Positions 1 to 7,850 are shown, numbered from the stretch's first letter. The stretch is DNA of 64,000 nt from an uncultured Clostridia bacterium (GCA_934487205.1 CAKSRS010000002.1:31258-95257); one strand, 5' to 3'. The notes: a model not told the origin generated them from the letters alone. Numbers and translations: made by a program.

Positions 1-840
1 TATTACCTGGTTCAAATACGCTGTTGACTTATCAGCCTTTTGATAACTGTATATGTATGTCTTTTTTGTCGTAGTATCAACATCAGTTTGCTCAGACTCC
101 GATATGTAACTTCTTTTTGCCATATCTGCAGCAAACTGTTCAGCCGTTCTGTCATCAATAACCGCTGAAATCGGTGCTATTCCGTCACTATTAAATTTTG
201 ACGGAATAACGGTTGTCATCATATTAACAGTATCACCCATTGATACATATTCACTGTCGGCATATTGAGTCAACCGAGTGTTTTTCGCTGCGGTCGAATT
301 AATAAGTCCGATATCAAGGTACGGAACAGCCGTCTCGGTTGAGCACATATTAGGGAACTGCAAATCAAATGTTATTCCGAAATTTTTGTATTCACCGCCC
401 ACATACTGTAAATGCTTGCCCTTATGATCTACTCGTATAGAATAAGATATCATGCCGGTTCTTCCGCGCGGATTTGCTCCCAGATAAATTGGGTTTGTAA
501 TATCTGCACCATTGTATTTCGTTGAAATACTGCCATAATAACCCTTACCTGATTTTTCAACAGTTATTTTATTGTTACAATCCGTATACGGTCCCCACCC
601 GCCCGGGTCATTGTCACCGCCCGATGTAACAGTAAGAGTATCATACACCCATTTAGATGAATCGCCCGATGCATTTTCCGCCACAACCTGCCACGGGTCG
701 TCGGCGGTATCTACCATATCAACAGCCTGGCTGCTATCATCAATCACACTTGCGGTTGCAGCGCTGACCATAACATTCGGTACGGCAATCATACTCAAAA
801 TCATATTCAGAGCAATTGCCAAAGAAACTGTTTTTTTCAT
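1..840 (-). CDS. Secreted protein of unknown function, 3' end cut by window edge
   Basis: The frame is open for 280 codons from ATG at 840 to the window edge, so the C-terminus is missing. The start is preceded by a strong AGGAGG site at 847-852. The first ~28 residues are a classical signal peptide (MKKT, a hydrophobic stretch, then a small-residue cleavage region VSAATA), so the product is exported. The mature part is rich in Asp, Ser, Thr and Tyr with many Gly, as in extracellular beta-rich proteins, and has no motif I recognise. It is transcribed away from the GH28-type gene and shares a divergent control region with it, which suggests a role in extracellular plant-polysaccharide binding or breakdown. 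That role is inference from context only. It could be the N-terminus of a much larger modular enzyme whose catalytic domain lies outside the window. Confidence 0.7.
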   Translation of the reverse strand, partial: MKKTVSLAIALNMILSMIAVPNVMVSAATASVIDDSSQAVDMVDTADDPWQVVAENASGDSSKWVYDTLTVTSGGDNDPGGWGPYTDCNNKITVEKSGKGYYGSISTKYNGADITNPIYLGANPRGRTGMISYSIRVDHKGKHLQYVGGEYKNFGITFDLQFPNMCSTETAVPYLDIGLINSTAAKNTRLTQYADSEYVSMGDTVNMMTTVIPSKFNSDGIAPISAVIDDRTAEQFAADMAKRSYISESEQTDVDTTTKKTYIYSYQKADKSTAYLNQVI

Positions 841-945
841 GTCATATCCTCCTTAATAATCCGAATTATAAATACATGTATTTGTCAATCAGTCTCGCGA
901 AATGCGAAACTTATACATTTACATTTTAACATTAACAACATGTTC

Positions 946-1131
946 TGTAAATACAATATCTTTACCAAAATGTGCAATATTTTTACTATTTTTTGATTAT
1001 TAACTATTTTCCACCCATATAAAACAGCGAAAATATGTTAATATTTCAATATCATTATCAAATAAAAAAATATAACTTGGTTATATTTACCAAATTAAAT
1101 TGCACATTTTGGTAAAGATATTGTATTTACA
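946..1131. promoter_or_regulatory. Divergent control region with 33-base perfect inverted repeat
   Basis: Bases 946-978 are the exact reverse complement of 1099-1131, with 120 AT-rich bases between them. Each arm contains TACCAAAATGTGCAAT or its complement. A smaller dyad, TTGGT-N8-ACCAA, lies just inside the right arm near 1077-1094. The two arms sit in the promoter regions of the two divergent genes starting at 840 and 1218, so each gene has one copy in the same orientation relative to itself. This layout fits a paired operator bound by a sugar-responsive regulator, possibly by looping. No regulator gene is adjacent in the window. The rest of 856-1217 holds no gene. Confidence 0.6.
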
Positions 1132-1217
1132 AAGCAGTTTACACATGTTAGAATAAACTCAGGTAAAATTATTGCAAAAATGCAAACAAAATATGAAGAA
1201 AGCGGAGTGAAAACAAT

Positions 1218-2564
1218 ATGATTAAAAATTTCTATACACCGAATGATTTTTCCGGAAGTGACAGCGAACGTATCCAAGCAGCAATATACGAAGCAAAAAA
1301 AACAGGCGCGGACAGGGTAGTTATACCGAAATACAACAGCGGAACGGATTCCATGAAATGGGTTATCGATAAAACCATATTGCTGCCGTCAGACATAACA
1401 ATTGTTCTTGATAATTGTTATATGGTTATGGCAGATGATACATATTGCCAAATGTTTGCAAACGAGAATCTGTTTGATGAACGCGGCAGGGACAAAAGCA
1501 ATGAGCAAAAGAATATCAATATTATCGGCTGCGGCAATGCCGAAATATCCGGCGGAAAAGAGAATAAACTTAATGAATTCACTTCCAAAAAGGACGGAAA
1601 CCCGCACGTTTCCGCCAATGTATTGATTTATCTTTATAACGTCCGTGACTTTAAAATAGAAGGATTTCGGATTTCGGATCAGCGTTGGTGGTCTATTTTG
1701 TTGCTGTACGCAAGATACGGCAGCGTAAAAAATATTGATTTCAAAATCAATTTCAGACACAGCTACGGCGTGTGGAGAAATCAGGACGGAATTGATTTGC
1801 GCAGCGGCTGCAACAATATAAGCATAGAAAATATCACCGGCGAAACCGGCGATGACATGATAGCTTTGACAACTCTTATAAGCAAAAATCATTTTGAACA
1901 TTCTTTGAAAATAGAGGGCAGAGATACCGATATTCACGACTGCACAATCCGTAATGTAAAAGGATTTTCAAATATGTGTGCAATCGTCAGATTGCTGAAT
2001 CAGCATGGAAACAAAATATACAACATATCAATAAGCGATATCTTTGATGTCGGAACGCCGAAGCTCGAATCAAAGGTTCAAATGGTTTTAAGAATAGGCG
2101 AAGACTCATATTATGAATCATTTGCCGAACGCGCAAAACCCGATGAATTGTATAATATTTCAATTAATAATATCTATTCAAAAGCGCTCAGCGCCATACA
2201 TCTGGAATTGGCAGCAAAGAATTTGCATGCAAGCAATATATTTGTAACCGAAAAGGGACATCATGCCGTAACATTGGGAAGATTTTATATGAATAATGTA
2301 TTTATGTATATTCCGGAACGTTACGAGGAATATGAAAAAGAACGGCTTATTCCCGATAAGGATCTTAACAAAAAGACTACTTTGAAAAATGTACAAATCG
2401 AAAATATTTATTATTCCGCAAAGCCGGATTATTACAAACCCGCTGTATGCGCGGTATCAAACGCTGAGTTGATTAATGTAAGCGTAAAAAATATTTATGC
2501 GGAAGACGATATCAAAAAAGAGGAATATTTTAATATGGAAGAAAAAAATATTGTTCTTAATTAA
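1218..2564 (+). CDS. GH28-type polygalacturonase-like beta-helix hydrolase
   Basis: A 448-residue protein with the Ile/Asn-rich rung pattern of a right-handed parallel beta-helix. Two acidic GH28 motifs are visible: NQDGID at about residue 187 (family NTDGxD) and GDDMIAL at about 211 (family GDDCIAI). The later GHG and RIK motifs are not clean; NQHGN and RIGED are the nearest matches, so this is a divergent member. GH28 enzymes hydrolyse alpha-1,4-galacturonosyl bonds in pectin or rhamnogalacturonan by inversion. No signal peptide is visible, so it probably acts in the cytoplasm on imported oligosaccharides. The ATG at 1218 follows a GCGGAGTG site. It heads a patch with an esterase, an SGNH-like protein and a truncated sugar isomerase, and shares a control region with the secreted protein at 1-840. 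Confidence 0.8.
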   Translation: MIKNFYTPNDFSGSDSERIQAAIYEAKKTGADRVVIPKYNSGTDSMKWVIDKTILLPSDITIVLDNCYMVMADDTYCQMFANENLFDERGRDKSNEQKNINIIGCGNAEISGGKENKLNEFTSKKDGNPHVSANVLIYLYNVRDFKIEGFRISDQRWWSILLLYARYGSVKNIDFKINFRHSYGVWRNQDGIDLRSGCNNISIENITGETGDDMIALTTLISKNHFEHSLKIEGRDTDIHDCTIRNVKGFSNMCAIVRLLNQHGNKIYNISISDIFDVGTPKLESKVQMVLRIGEDSYYESFAERAKPDELYNISINNIYSKALSAIHLELAAKNLHASNIFVTEKGHHAVTLGRFYMNNVFMYIPERYEEYEKERLIPDKDLNKKTTLKNVQIENIYYSAKPDYYKPAVCAVSNAELINVSVKNIYAEDDIKKEEYFNMEEKNIVLN

Positions 2565-2596
2565 TAGACTACAGGCTATAAAAAGTCTGTAAAAAA

Positions 2597-2890
2597 GATT
2601 CCATCTATGAGAATATAGATAATATCATAGATGGATTGATTCAGGAGTATAGCATCAAGAGTGCAGAAGATATTCAAGAGGCATTAAAAGACCTGTTGGG
2701 TGGAACGATTCAAAAAATGATGGAAACTGAACTTGACGAACATTTGGGATATAGTGAATATGAGCGCAGCGACAATCCCGATTACCGGAACGGCGTAAAA
2801 AAGAAGAAATTGCGCAGTTCATACGGCGAAATACCGATTGGTGTTCCGCAAGACCGTGACGGTGATATTCAGCATTTAATTACATTTTAA
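2597..2890 (+). pseudogene. IS256/mutator-family transposase, N-terminal remnant
   Basis: Translation gives the N-terminal region typical of IS256-family transposases: IIDGLIQEYSIKSAEDIQ, then LKDLLGGTIQKMMETELDEH, LGYSEYE and NPDYRNG, and GEIPIGVPQDRDG. The full family protein is about 400 residues with a DDE catalytic core; only about 95 are left and the frame ends at 2890 before any catalytic residue. No good start codon is visible and no inverted repeats are obvious. The scrap lies between the GH28-type gene and the esterase, so an insertion sequence entered this patch and then decayed or was deleted. Confidence 0.85.
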
Positions 2891-2919
2891 AAACATTTTA
2901 TATTTGCAAAAAAAACGTG

Positions 2920-2947
2920 TTGACAAGTGTTTTTTCAGTGATATAAT
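2920..2947 (+). promoter_or_regulatory. SigA-type promoter upstream of the esterase
   Basis: TTGACA at 2920-2925 and TATAAT at 2942-2947 are both perfect consensus, with a 16-base spacer. It lies directly after the IS256 remnant and about 105 bases before the esterase start at 3052. It should drive the esterase, the DUF4886-like gene and the truncated isomerase gene as one transcript. Confidence 0.75.
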
Positions 2948-3051
2948 TGAAACTATATGGAAAACCATGTGAATTTAAAACTGATAAAGCGCCAAGAAAA
3001 TCGCTTAAACCCTATATGGTATGGCGGATATTTTGATAAAGGAGATTAATT

Positions 3052-3795
3052 ATGGAACTGAAAGACATATATTACACACGAAATAACATACCGGAGCAGT
3101 CGCTTGATATATTTTTACCGGATAATGCAAAGGGTGAAATACCTGTGTTTATATATTTTCACGGCGGCGGGCTGGAGTCCGGCAGAAAAGAAGAAATCCC
3201 GCCGCAGCATTTTGTTGAAAAGAATGTGGGAGTAGTATCAGTTAACTACCGTATGTATCCCGATTACAGGTATCCGGATTTTTTATGGGACTGCGCTGCA
3301 AGCGTAAAATGGGTAACAGACAACATCGGGAACTATGCGAATGTCTCAAAAATATATGTAGGCGGTTCATCGGCAGGTGCATACATTGCAATGATGCTTT
3401 ATTTTGACAGCAGATATTTTTCGACATACGGTGTTGATATTAACAAAATATCCGGATTTGTTTTCAATGCCGGTCAGCCGACGACGCATTATAACGTGCT
3501 TAGAGAACGCGGCATCGACTCAAGAAGGTGTATTATTGATGAGGCGGCTCCGCTGTTTCATATTGAGGAATACAAAAACCAACCTCCTGTGTTGATTTTT
3601 TGTGCGGATAATGATATGACTAACCGATATGAGCAAACGCTGCTGTTAATCGGAACATTAAAGCATATGAATTATCCAGAAGAAAATATACAGTTTGAAT
3701 ATTTACGTGGTCACTGCCATTGTGATTACATCCAAGACGCAAAAGTATTTGCTGACAGGATTCTTGATTTTATAAACCGAAATAAGAGAAACTAA
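3052..3795 (+). CDS. Alpha/beta-hydrolase, carboxylesterase/acetylesterase type
   Basis: A 247-residue alpha/beta-hydrolase of the hormone-sensitive-lipase-like group. The HGGG oxyanion-hole motif (YFHGGGLESG) is at about residues 38-47, the nucleophile elbow GGSSAGAY at about 104-111 (GxSxG), an acid candidate lies in the CADNDMT stretch near 188, and a late His lies in RGHCHCD near 222. No signal peptide is present, so it is cytoplasmic. Beside a pectin-type hydrolase it probably removes acetyl or other ester groups from imported oligosaccharides; that substrate is inferred. The ATG follows AAAGGAGATTA. It is separated by about 108 bases from the next gene on the same strand. Confidence 0.85.
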   Translation: MELKDIYYTRNNIPEQSLDIFLPDNAKGEIPVFIYFHGGGLESGRKEEIPPQHFVEKNVGVVSVNYRMYPDYRYPDFLWDCAASVKWVTDNIGNYANVSKIYVGGSSAGAYIAMMLYFDSRYFSTYGVDINKISGFVFNAGQPTTHYNVLRERGIDSRRCIIDEAAPLFHIEEYKNQPPVLIFCADNDMTNRYEQTLLLIGTLKHMNYPEENIQFEYLRGHCHCDYIQDAKVFADRILDFINRNKRN

Positions 3796-3903
3796 GGATA
3801 AGGTTATTTGCTTTGAATATCGGAATTATCCGATGTTGCTGTAAAAGCACTGTTCAAAGTTTCATTTTGAAGTCGAAATAATACTGCCTGTGGAGGATAA
3901 TAT

Positions 3904-4608
3904 ATGAAAATTTTATCAATAGGAAACAGTTTTTCTGAAGATGCACAACGGTATCTGCACGCAATAGCGGAAGCCAACGGTAAAAAACTGACGTGTGCCA
4001 ATCTGTATATCGGGGGCTGTTCATTAAGACAGCATTACATAAATCTATCAGACAACGAAAAAAACTACATTTTTCAATTTAACGGTGAGAACACGAATAT
4101 TAAAATTTCAATCAAAGATGCGGTAAAAAGCAATGAATGGGATTACATAACGCTTCAGCAGGCAAGCCATGAGAGTTTTGATATCAATAACTATACACCA
4201 TACCTCGAGAGCATAACAAAATGGTTGAGATTAAGATGTCCGAACACGAAAATATTGCTGCACCAGACATGGGCATATCCGCAAGACAGGGAAAGACTTT
4301 CGGAAGTTGGTTTTAAAACTACTGAGGAGATGTTTGCGGCAGTTAAAGACGCGTATAATAAAGCCGAAAAATTGATAAATGCGGATAATATGATAAAAAG
4401 CGGCGACGCTATGCTTAAAGCATACAGGCTTAATCCTGACATTGTTTACCGCGATGCGATTCATGCAAGCTACGGTTTTGGCAGATACCTCGTAGGCTGC
4501 GTTTGGTATAAGGCATTATTCAATCAAAAACCAAAAATTCAAATCAGCAGCTTTGATGAAAATATAACCGATGAGGGTTTAAAATTGATAGACAATATTA
4601 TGCAGTAA
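3904..4608 (+). CDS. DUF4886-like SGNH-fold protein
   Basis: A 234-residue protein beginning MKILSIGNSFSEDAQRYLHA. This is the block I strand and GNS(F) nucleophile region of SGNH-type hydrolases as found in the DUF4886 family. LLHQTWAYPQ is near residue 120 and a C-terminal block contains DAIHASYGFGRYLVG, matching the conserved late region with a His. No signal peptide is seen. Family members sit in polysaccharide-utilisation clusters and are thought to be carbohydrate esterases; the activity here is not established. The start follows TGGAGGATAATAT. The gene lies between the esterase and the broken isomerase gene in one apparent operon. Confidence 0.75.
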   Translation: MKILSIGNSFSEDAQRYLHAIAEANGKKLTCANLYIGGCSLRQHYINLSDNEKNYIFQFNGENTNIKISIKDAVKSNEWDYITLQQASHESFDINNYTPYLESITKWLRLRCPNTKILLHQTWAYPQDRERLSEVGFKTTEEMFAAVKDAYNKAEKLINADNMIKSGDAMLKAYRLNPDIVYRDAIHASYGFGRYLVGCVWYKALFNQKPKIQISSFDENITDEGLKLIDNIMQ

Positions 4609-4649
4609 ACCTGCGGTCGTTACAAACATAAACAGAGGTGAAGCTAATT

Positions 4650-4811
4650 ATGTATAAACAAAAACTCGGATTTTCCATGTTTGGATCATATGAACACGGT
4701 ATGTCAAGCGCCGTTAAGCTCATCAAAGACTGTAAGTTTGACGCGATCTCTCCCGTATGGACAAATGATTACAACATAGAAGAAATTGCAAATGTACGAG
4801 TTACTTGGTAG
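4650..4811 (+). pseudogene. Sugar isomerase/epimerase (xylose isomerase-like TIM barrel), truncated
   Basis: The ATG at 4650, after an AGAGGTGAAGC site, opens a 53-codon frame ending at TAG 4809-4811. It begins MYKQKLGFSMFGSYEHGM and continues VKLIKDCKFDAISPVW, which fits the first strand and helix of an AP-endonuclease-2-like sugar isomerase/epimerase barrel, normally 250-300 residues. After about residue 48 the sequence runs into the left end of repeat copy A. The gene is therefore broken by the repeat or by an island boundary. The remainder is not found elsewhere in the window. Confidence 0.65.
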
Positions 4812-4831
4812 GTGTAACACAATTTTTTTAT

Positions 4832-4913
4832 ACAAACCAAACAGGCTGCCCGATACGAGCAGCCTGTTTAGTCCACAAAAATTCCCATAGGTCTTTTTGA
4901 GATAATCAACAAC
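4832..4913 (-). ncRNA. Putative small RNA of repeat copy A
   Basis: A perfect minus-strand promoter (TTGACA at 4943-4948, 17-base spacer, TATAAT at 4920-4925) predicts a start near 4913. The RNA would run into a strong hairpin, AACAGGCTGC pairing with GCAGCCTGTT at about 4840-4870, giving about 80 nt. The same promoter with the same spacing is kept in copies B and C. A 15-codon frame (MLLIISKRPMGIFVD) begins almost at the predicted 5' end without a ribosome site, so a non-coding RNA is more likely than a peptide gene. The hairpin lacks a clean U-tract, so the 3' end is uncertain. Confidence 0.5.
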
Positions 4914-5054
4914 ATTTTTATTATACTACTATATGTTGTATTTGTCAATAGTTTTTTACAAATATATTTCATTATTTTCATTTTTGTTGCAACATAATTA
5001 CTGCACGTTTGCACATGTGCGATTTGGGGCTTTTGTCTTTTTTCGTAAAAAGGC

Positions 5055-5083
5055 ATTGACAAAACTGTAAAACAGGCGTATAA
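5055..5083 (+). promoter_or_regulatory. Consensus promoter for plus-strand RNA convergent with the peptide mRNA (copy A)
   Basis: TTGACA and TATAAT are separated by 17 bases (AAACTGTAAAACAGGCG) and drive transcription rightward toward the 3' end of the small-peptide mRNA made from the other strand. The RNA would start near 5090 and overlap the hairpin at about 5142-5170. The equivalent site is present in copy B near 7402-7431 and absent from copy C, which is cut just before it. Antisense overlap at the 3' end is the layout of several type I toxin-antitoxin loci. Confidence 0.55.
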
Positions 5084-5135
5084 TTACAATAGAAAAAGGC
5101 AAAACCTCAAACGGTTATGCCAAGAAATCAGTTAT

Positions 5136-5261
5136 TTATGCAATAACCGTCTTGCCAGAGGCGGTTATTGTGCGTTTATGGGAAATATTATCATTAAGAT
5201 AATAAATACAAAAAGCGCTATGAGCAGCTTTTTCGCCATAAGTACAATGCTTACTTTTCAT
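5136..5261 (-). CDS. Small-peptide locus of repeat copy A (41-aa frame; overlapping 24-aa hydrophobic frame)
   Basis: A minus-strand promoter (TTGAAA 5408-5413, 17-base spacer, TATAAT 5385-5390) starts an mRNA with a roughly 115-base structured leader containing TCGGA-GTAA-TCCGA and CGGTGTTCACACCG hairpins. AAAGGGGG at about 5268-5277 is well spaced for ATG 5261, giving a 41-residue peptide starting MKSKHCTYGEKAAHSAF. In another frame, ATG 5239 to TAA 5165 encodes 24 residues starting MAKKLLIALFVFIILMIIFP, a single hydrophobic segment like small type I toxins. A hairpin at about 5142-5170 could end the message. The copies are too similar to tell from substitutions which frame is used. Toxin function is inference. 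Confidence 0.4.
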   Translation of the reverse strand: MKSKHCTYGEKAAHSAFCIYYLNDNISHKRTITASGKTVIA

Positions 5262-5491
5262 AAGCATACCCCCTTTCATAGACTCGGCATTTCTGCCTGT
5301 GAATATAAAAGTGTGGGCATAACCGCCGGTGTGAACACCGTTAAGAAATCTCGCCTTTAACATCGGATTACTCCGACAAATCCTATTATACACTATTATA
5401 CGATGTTTTTCAAGAGATTTTGCAGAGAGCAATCAAATTGGTTGATAATGACTTATGCCCGCGGCGGACATTTTGACAGAATATGATAAAA

Positions 5492-6067
5492 TCACTTCGT
5501 TTCAATCAACAATTTTCTTGTCATTCCCGACCATGCTTTTGTAATTTCGTCGGTCAGAATGGCATACTCAATACCTTTTTTAACACCTCTGTTATCCCAT
5601 TCGTCCGTGAGTTCTTTTCGTACTTGAATAGCCTGCAAGCGTTGATTTATCCATTCTCTTGTATAGCCCTTTTTCAAATATGTCTCAAGAGCTCTGTCTA
5701 TCGTAAGTTCCGGGTCTATCGTTTCGTCAATTCTCTCGGCACCGACTTGCGCAAGCCATTGTTTGAACGGCTCGGCTTTGGGCGATGGAATTGACTGTAT
5801 AATACGCAAAACGCCTTTTGTGTCCGACGCTTGAATTTTTCTTTTTTTTCCGTCGTGTGCAATCATTTCAACAGGGGTACAAATTGTACCCCACTTCAAA
5901 TTCAGTTCAGGATCACGCTGACGCATTTTTTTGATATATTGTTTAACATCTTTGCTGTCGGTAAGTATTTCAACTATATCATAAATTGAAAAATACCATT
6001 CCTCGTGTTCGCTGTCCCACGCAGTACGGATTTTTTTATTTTCGAATATCTGTATATTATTTTCCAT
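5492..6067 (-). CDS. BRO-N/antirepressor-type protein, C-terminally truncated
   Basis: A 191-residue protein starting at ATG 6067 after GAGGTATACATA. Residues 1-105 resemble the Bro-N domain of phage antirepressors and DinD-like proteins (IFENKKIRTAWDSEHEEWYF, then SIYDIVEILTDS). The second half (GYTREWINQRLQAIQVRKEL, KKGIEYAILTDEI) matches the usual C-terminal region, which in relatives continues for about 80 more residues. Here the frame ends soon after SGMTRKLLIETK, next to the right end of repeat A, so the repeat replaced the tail. A relic with that tail is present at 6863-6992. Family members occur in prophages and islands and probably bind DNA; the role is unknown. Confidence 0.7.
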   Translation of the reverse strand: MENNIQIFENKKIRTAWDSEHEEWYFSIYDIVEILTDSKDVKQYIKKMRQRDPELNLKWGTICTPVEMIAHDGKKRKIQASDTKGVLRIIQSIPSPKAEPFKQWLAQVGAERIDETIDPELTIDRALETYLKKGYTREWINQRLQAIQVRKELTDEWDNRGVKKGIEYAILTDEITKAWSGMTRKLLIETK

Positions 6068-6277
6068 TATGTATACCTCGTCAAAAAGGTTATTTCTAAT
6101 ATATCATACGTTCGTATAAAATACAAAAATATTGATTACTTTTTTTAACCACTTCCGCCCCGAACGACACCAATATAGCGTTGCCGGCTCGAAATTCGTT
6201 TTGGGCGGCTGTTTGGAAAATTATCCTTGCAATCAACAGTATGATGGTTATTTTAATCACATAGTCGGTCTTTGGTT

Positions 6278-6835
6278 TTACATCATTTCCATTACAGACG
6301 CTATGTTATCGACCAAGAACTGCTGAGCGTCGCGGTCATACACAATAACCGAATATTCACGGTCATCTCTTCTGCTGCGCCTTAACTCTGTTGTAATACC
6401 GATTTCATTGCCCATTTTGGTAGGTTTTTTTGTTATTTTTCCGTCGGGCATAGTTCCCACACACAGCATTTTAACACTGATTAACCAATCTGTGAGATGT
6501 TTGTATGAAATCTTTTTCATATTCTTTTCCGCGTTGATTTCATTGATTCTCCGCGCAATTTCGCTCATCGTTATAGACGTATCGCAAAAGCGAAACTTTT
6601 GAATTTCCTCAAAAGAAATATAAAAATTTTCCTTTGCCGTTTTCTTTTTATTAACCGTTCCGCCGTTTTCCGCCACCTGTCTTAAAACATCAGATATATA
6701 AAATAAACATCTTGAAATTTTAACATTGTTTATAATATCATTTTCCGGGATAATGGTATTATCAAGCGGATTAATGCCGTTTGCCAGCTTATCTGTATAT
6801 ATTTTTGCTCTTTGTATCATCTCTAAATCCGTCAT
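6278..6835 (-). CDS. Hypothetical protein, 185 aa
   Basis: ATG 6835 follows GAGGTG with good spacing. The protein starts MTDLEMIQRAKIYTDKLANG and is predominantly helical. A Lys-rich middle (NKKKTAKENFYISFEEIQKF) is followed by a possible winged-helix segment (MSEIARRINEINAEKN, then YKHLTDWLISVKML), and the end (YDRDAQQFLVDNIASVMEMM) could be a short beta strand plus helix. I do not recognise a named family. It lies between two BRO-type gene copies (one truncated, one a relic) in the repeat-bounded island, suggesting mobile-element origin and possibly a DNA-binding partner. The 210 bases between it and the BRO-type gene contain nothing I can assign. Confidence 0.6.
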   Translation of the reverse strand: MTDLEMIQRAKIYTDKLANGINPLDNTIIPENDIINNVKISRCLFYISDVLRQVAENGGTVNKKKTAKENFYISFEEIQKFRFCDTSITMSEIARRINEINAEKNMKKISYKHLTDWLISVKMLCVGTMPDGKITKKPTKMGNEIGITTELRRSRRDDREYSVIVYDRDAQQFLVDNIASVMEMM

Positions 6836-6862
6836 TTGTACACCTCATCTTGTTTTCGTAAG

Positions 6863-6992
6863 TCAATCATTCCGGCACCGATTGCTAATATTATCGCGCA
6901 AGGTTTCTTTCGTCAACCCTTTTAACGCTTTATACTTGCGTGTTGTCAATTCCCGACCGTGCTTTTGTACCTTCATCGGTCAGGATAGCATA
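6863..6992 (-). pseudogene. Relic of a second BRO-type gene, C-terminal part with frameshift
   Basis: Reading the minus strand from 6992 gives YAILTDEGTKARSGI, closely matching YAILTDEITKAWSGM in the gene at 5492-6067. A shift of frame then gives KYKALKGLTKETLRDNIS, the region expected just after that point in full-length relatives, before a stop at 6863. So this is the tail of a paralogue whose front is gone, joined to repeat B at about 7018. It shows that the gene truncated at 5492 once had a longer form. Confidence 0.6.
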
Positions 6993-7179
6993 ATTTTACC
7001 ATGCATTTTTGTATATGTCAATAAAATAAATGATTTTCGCCATAGGCGTCTATAATACCTTGCAACAATTTAAAATGTTTCATCTTCTATAATATGCCGC
7101 AAGCTTAAAAAATCAATTTATGATTTTACACCTTTGTCACCCGTAAGGAAACGGTAGGTAGGACACAATTTTCTTATAC

Positions 7180-7260
7180 AAACCAAACAAGCTGCCCGAA
7201 TACGAGCAGCCTGTTTAGTCCACAAAAATTCCCATAGGTCTTTTTGAGATAATCAACAAC
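7180..7260 (-). ncRNA. Putative small RNA of repeat copy B
   Basis: The promoter is TTGACA at 7290-7295, a 17-base spacer and TATAAT at 7267-7272 on the minus strand, identical in design to copies A and C. The transcript would end at the hairpin 7187-7217, where one stem base has changed (AACAAGCTGC against GCAGCCTGTT) without compensation, so this copy may terminate less well. No ribosome site precedes the short frame inside. Confidence 0.45.
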
Positions 7261-7483
7261 ATTTTTATTATACTACTATATGTTGTATTTGTCAATGGTT
7301 TTTTACAAATATATTTCATTATTTTCATTTTTGTTGCAACGCGATTACTGCATGTTTGCATATGAGCGATTTGTGGCTTTTGTCCTTTTTCGCAAAAAGG
7401 CATTGACAAAACTATGAAACGGGCGTATAATTATAATAGAAAAGGGCAAGACCTCAAACGGTTATGCCACAACGCAAACTATA

Positions 7484-7609
7484 TTAACAATAGCTGCCTG
7501 TGCCAGAGGCGGCTATTGTGCGTTTATGGGAAATATTATCATTAAGATAATAAATACAAAAAGCGCTATGAGCAGCTTTTTCGCCATAAGTACAATGCTT
7601 ACTTTTCAT
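7484..7609 (-). CDS. Small-peptide locus of repeat copy B (41-aa frame; overlapping 24-aa hydrophobic frame)
   Basis: This is the same arrangement as in copy A: a TTGAAA-17-TATAAT promoter near 7733-7761 on the minus strand, a structured leader, AAAGGGGG before ATG 7609, and a second frame at ATG 7587 to TAG 7513 encoding the same 24-residue hydrophobic peptide. The 41-residue frame differs from copy A only in its last residues. The hydrophobic frame is unchanged except for TAA to TAG at the stop. The hairpin after it differs from copy A with a compensating pair change, which supports a real RNA structure. Confidence 0.4.
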   Translation of the reverse strand: MKSKHCTYGEKAAHSAFCIYYLNDNISHKRTIAASGTGSYC

Positions 7610-7850
7610 AAGCATACCCCCTTTCATAGACTCGGCATTTCTGCCTGTGAATATAAAAGTGTGGGCATAACCGCCGGTGTGAACACCGTTAAGAAATCTC
7701 GCCTTTAACATCGGATTGCTCCGACAAATCCTATTATACACCATTATACAATGTTTTTCAAGAGATTTTGCAGCGATCAATCAAATTTGTCGATAATGAC
7801 TTATGCCCGCGGCGGACATTTTGACAGGATAGCATAATTGCACCCGTTTT

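Larger units (their letters stand above)
4807..5481. repeat. Repeat copy A of an ~0.7-0.8 kb accessory repeat
   Basis: This stretch is nearly identical to 7151-7830 (copy B), and its left third to 8650-8880 (copy C). Shared landmarks in order are the GGCTGC/GCAGCC hairpin near 4840-4872, a minus-strand consensus promoter at 4920-4948, a plus-strand promoter at about 5055-5083, small-peptide frames on the minus strand at 5136-5261, a minus-strand promoter at 5385-5413, and a closing motif GCCCGCGGCGGACATTTTGA. No transposase lies inside. Its left end interrupts the isomerase gene and its right end abuts the truncated 3' end of the BRO-type gene at 5492. Confidence 0.9.
7018..7830. repeat. Repeat copy B, the longest copy
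   Basis: Bases 7151-7830 match copy A (4807-5481), and 7018-7400 match copy C (8505-8880). B therefore spans the full element, including a left flank (GCGTCTATAATACCTTGC through CCCGTAAGGAAACGGTAGGT) that A lacks. It has the same four internal promoters and peptide frames as A. The part from about 7530 to 7710 is identical to A, while the region around the putative terminator hairpin (7485-7520) has diverged. B separates the BRO relic from the Phd/ParE pair. Confidence 0.9.

Noticed and set aside
4868..5062. A 64-codon minus-strand frame repeated at 7215-7409
   Set aside because: Conserved only because the DNA is repeated; a consensus promoter lies inside it and there is no ribosome site at its start.
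6132..6326. A 64-codon plus-strand frame between the BRO-type and hypothetical genes
   Set aside because: It overlaps the 3' end of the minus-strand gene, has no ribosome site and looks like non-coding sequence.
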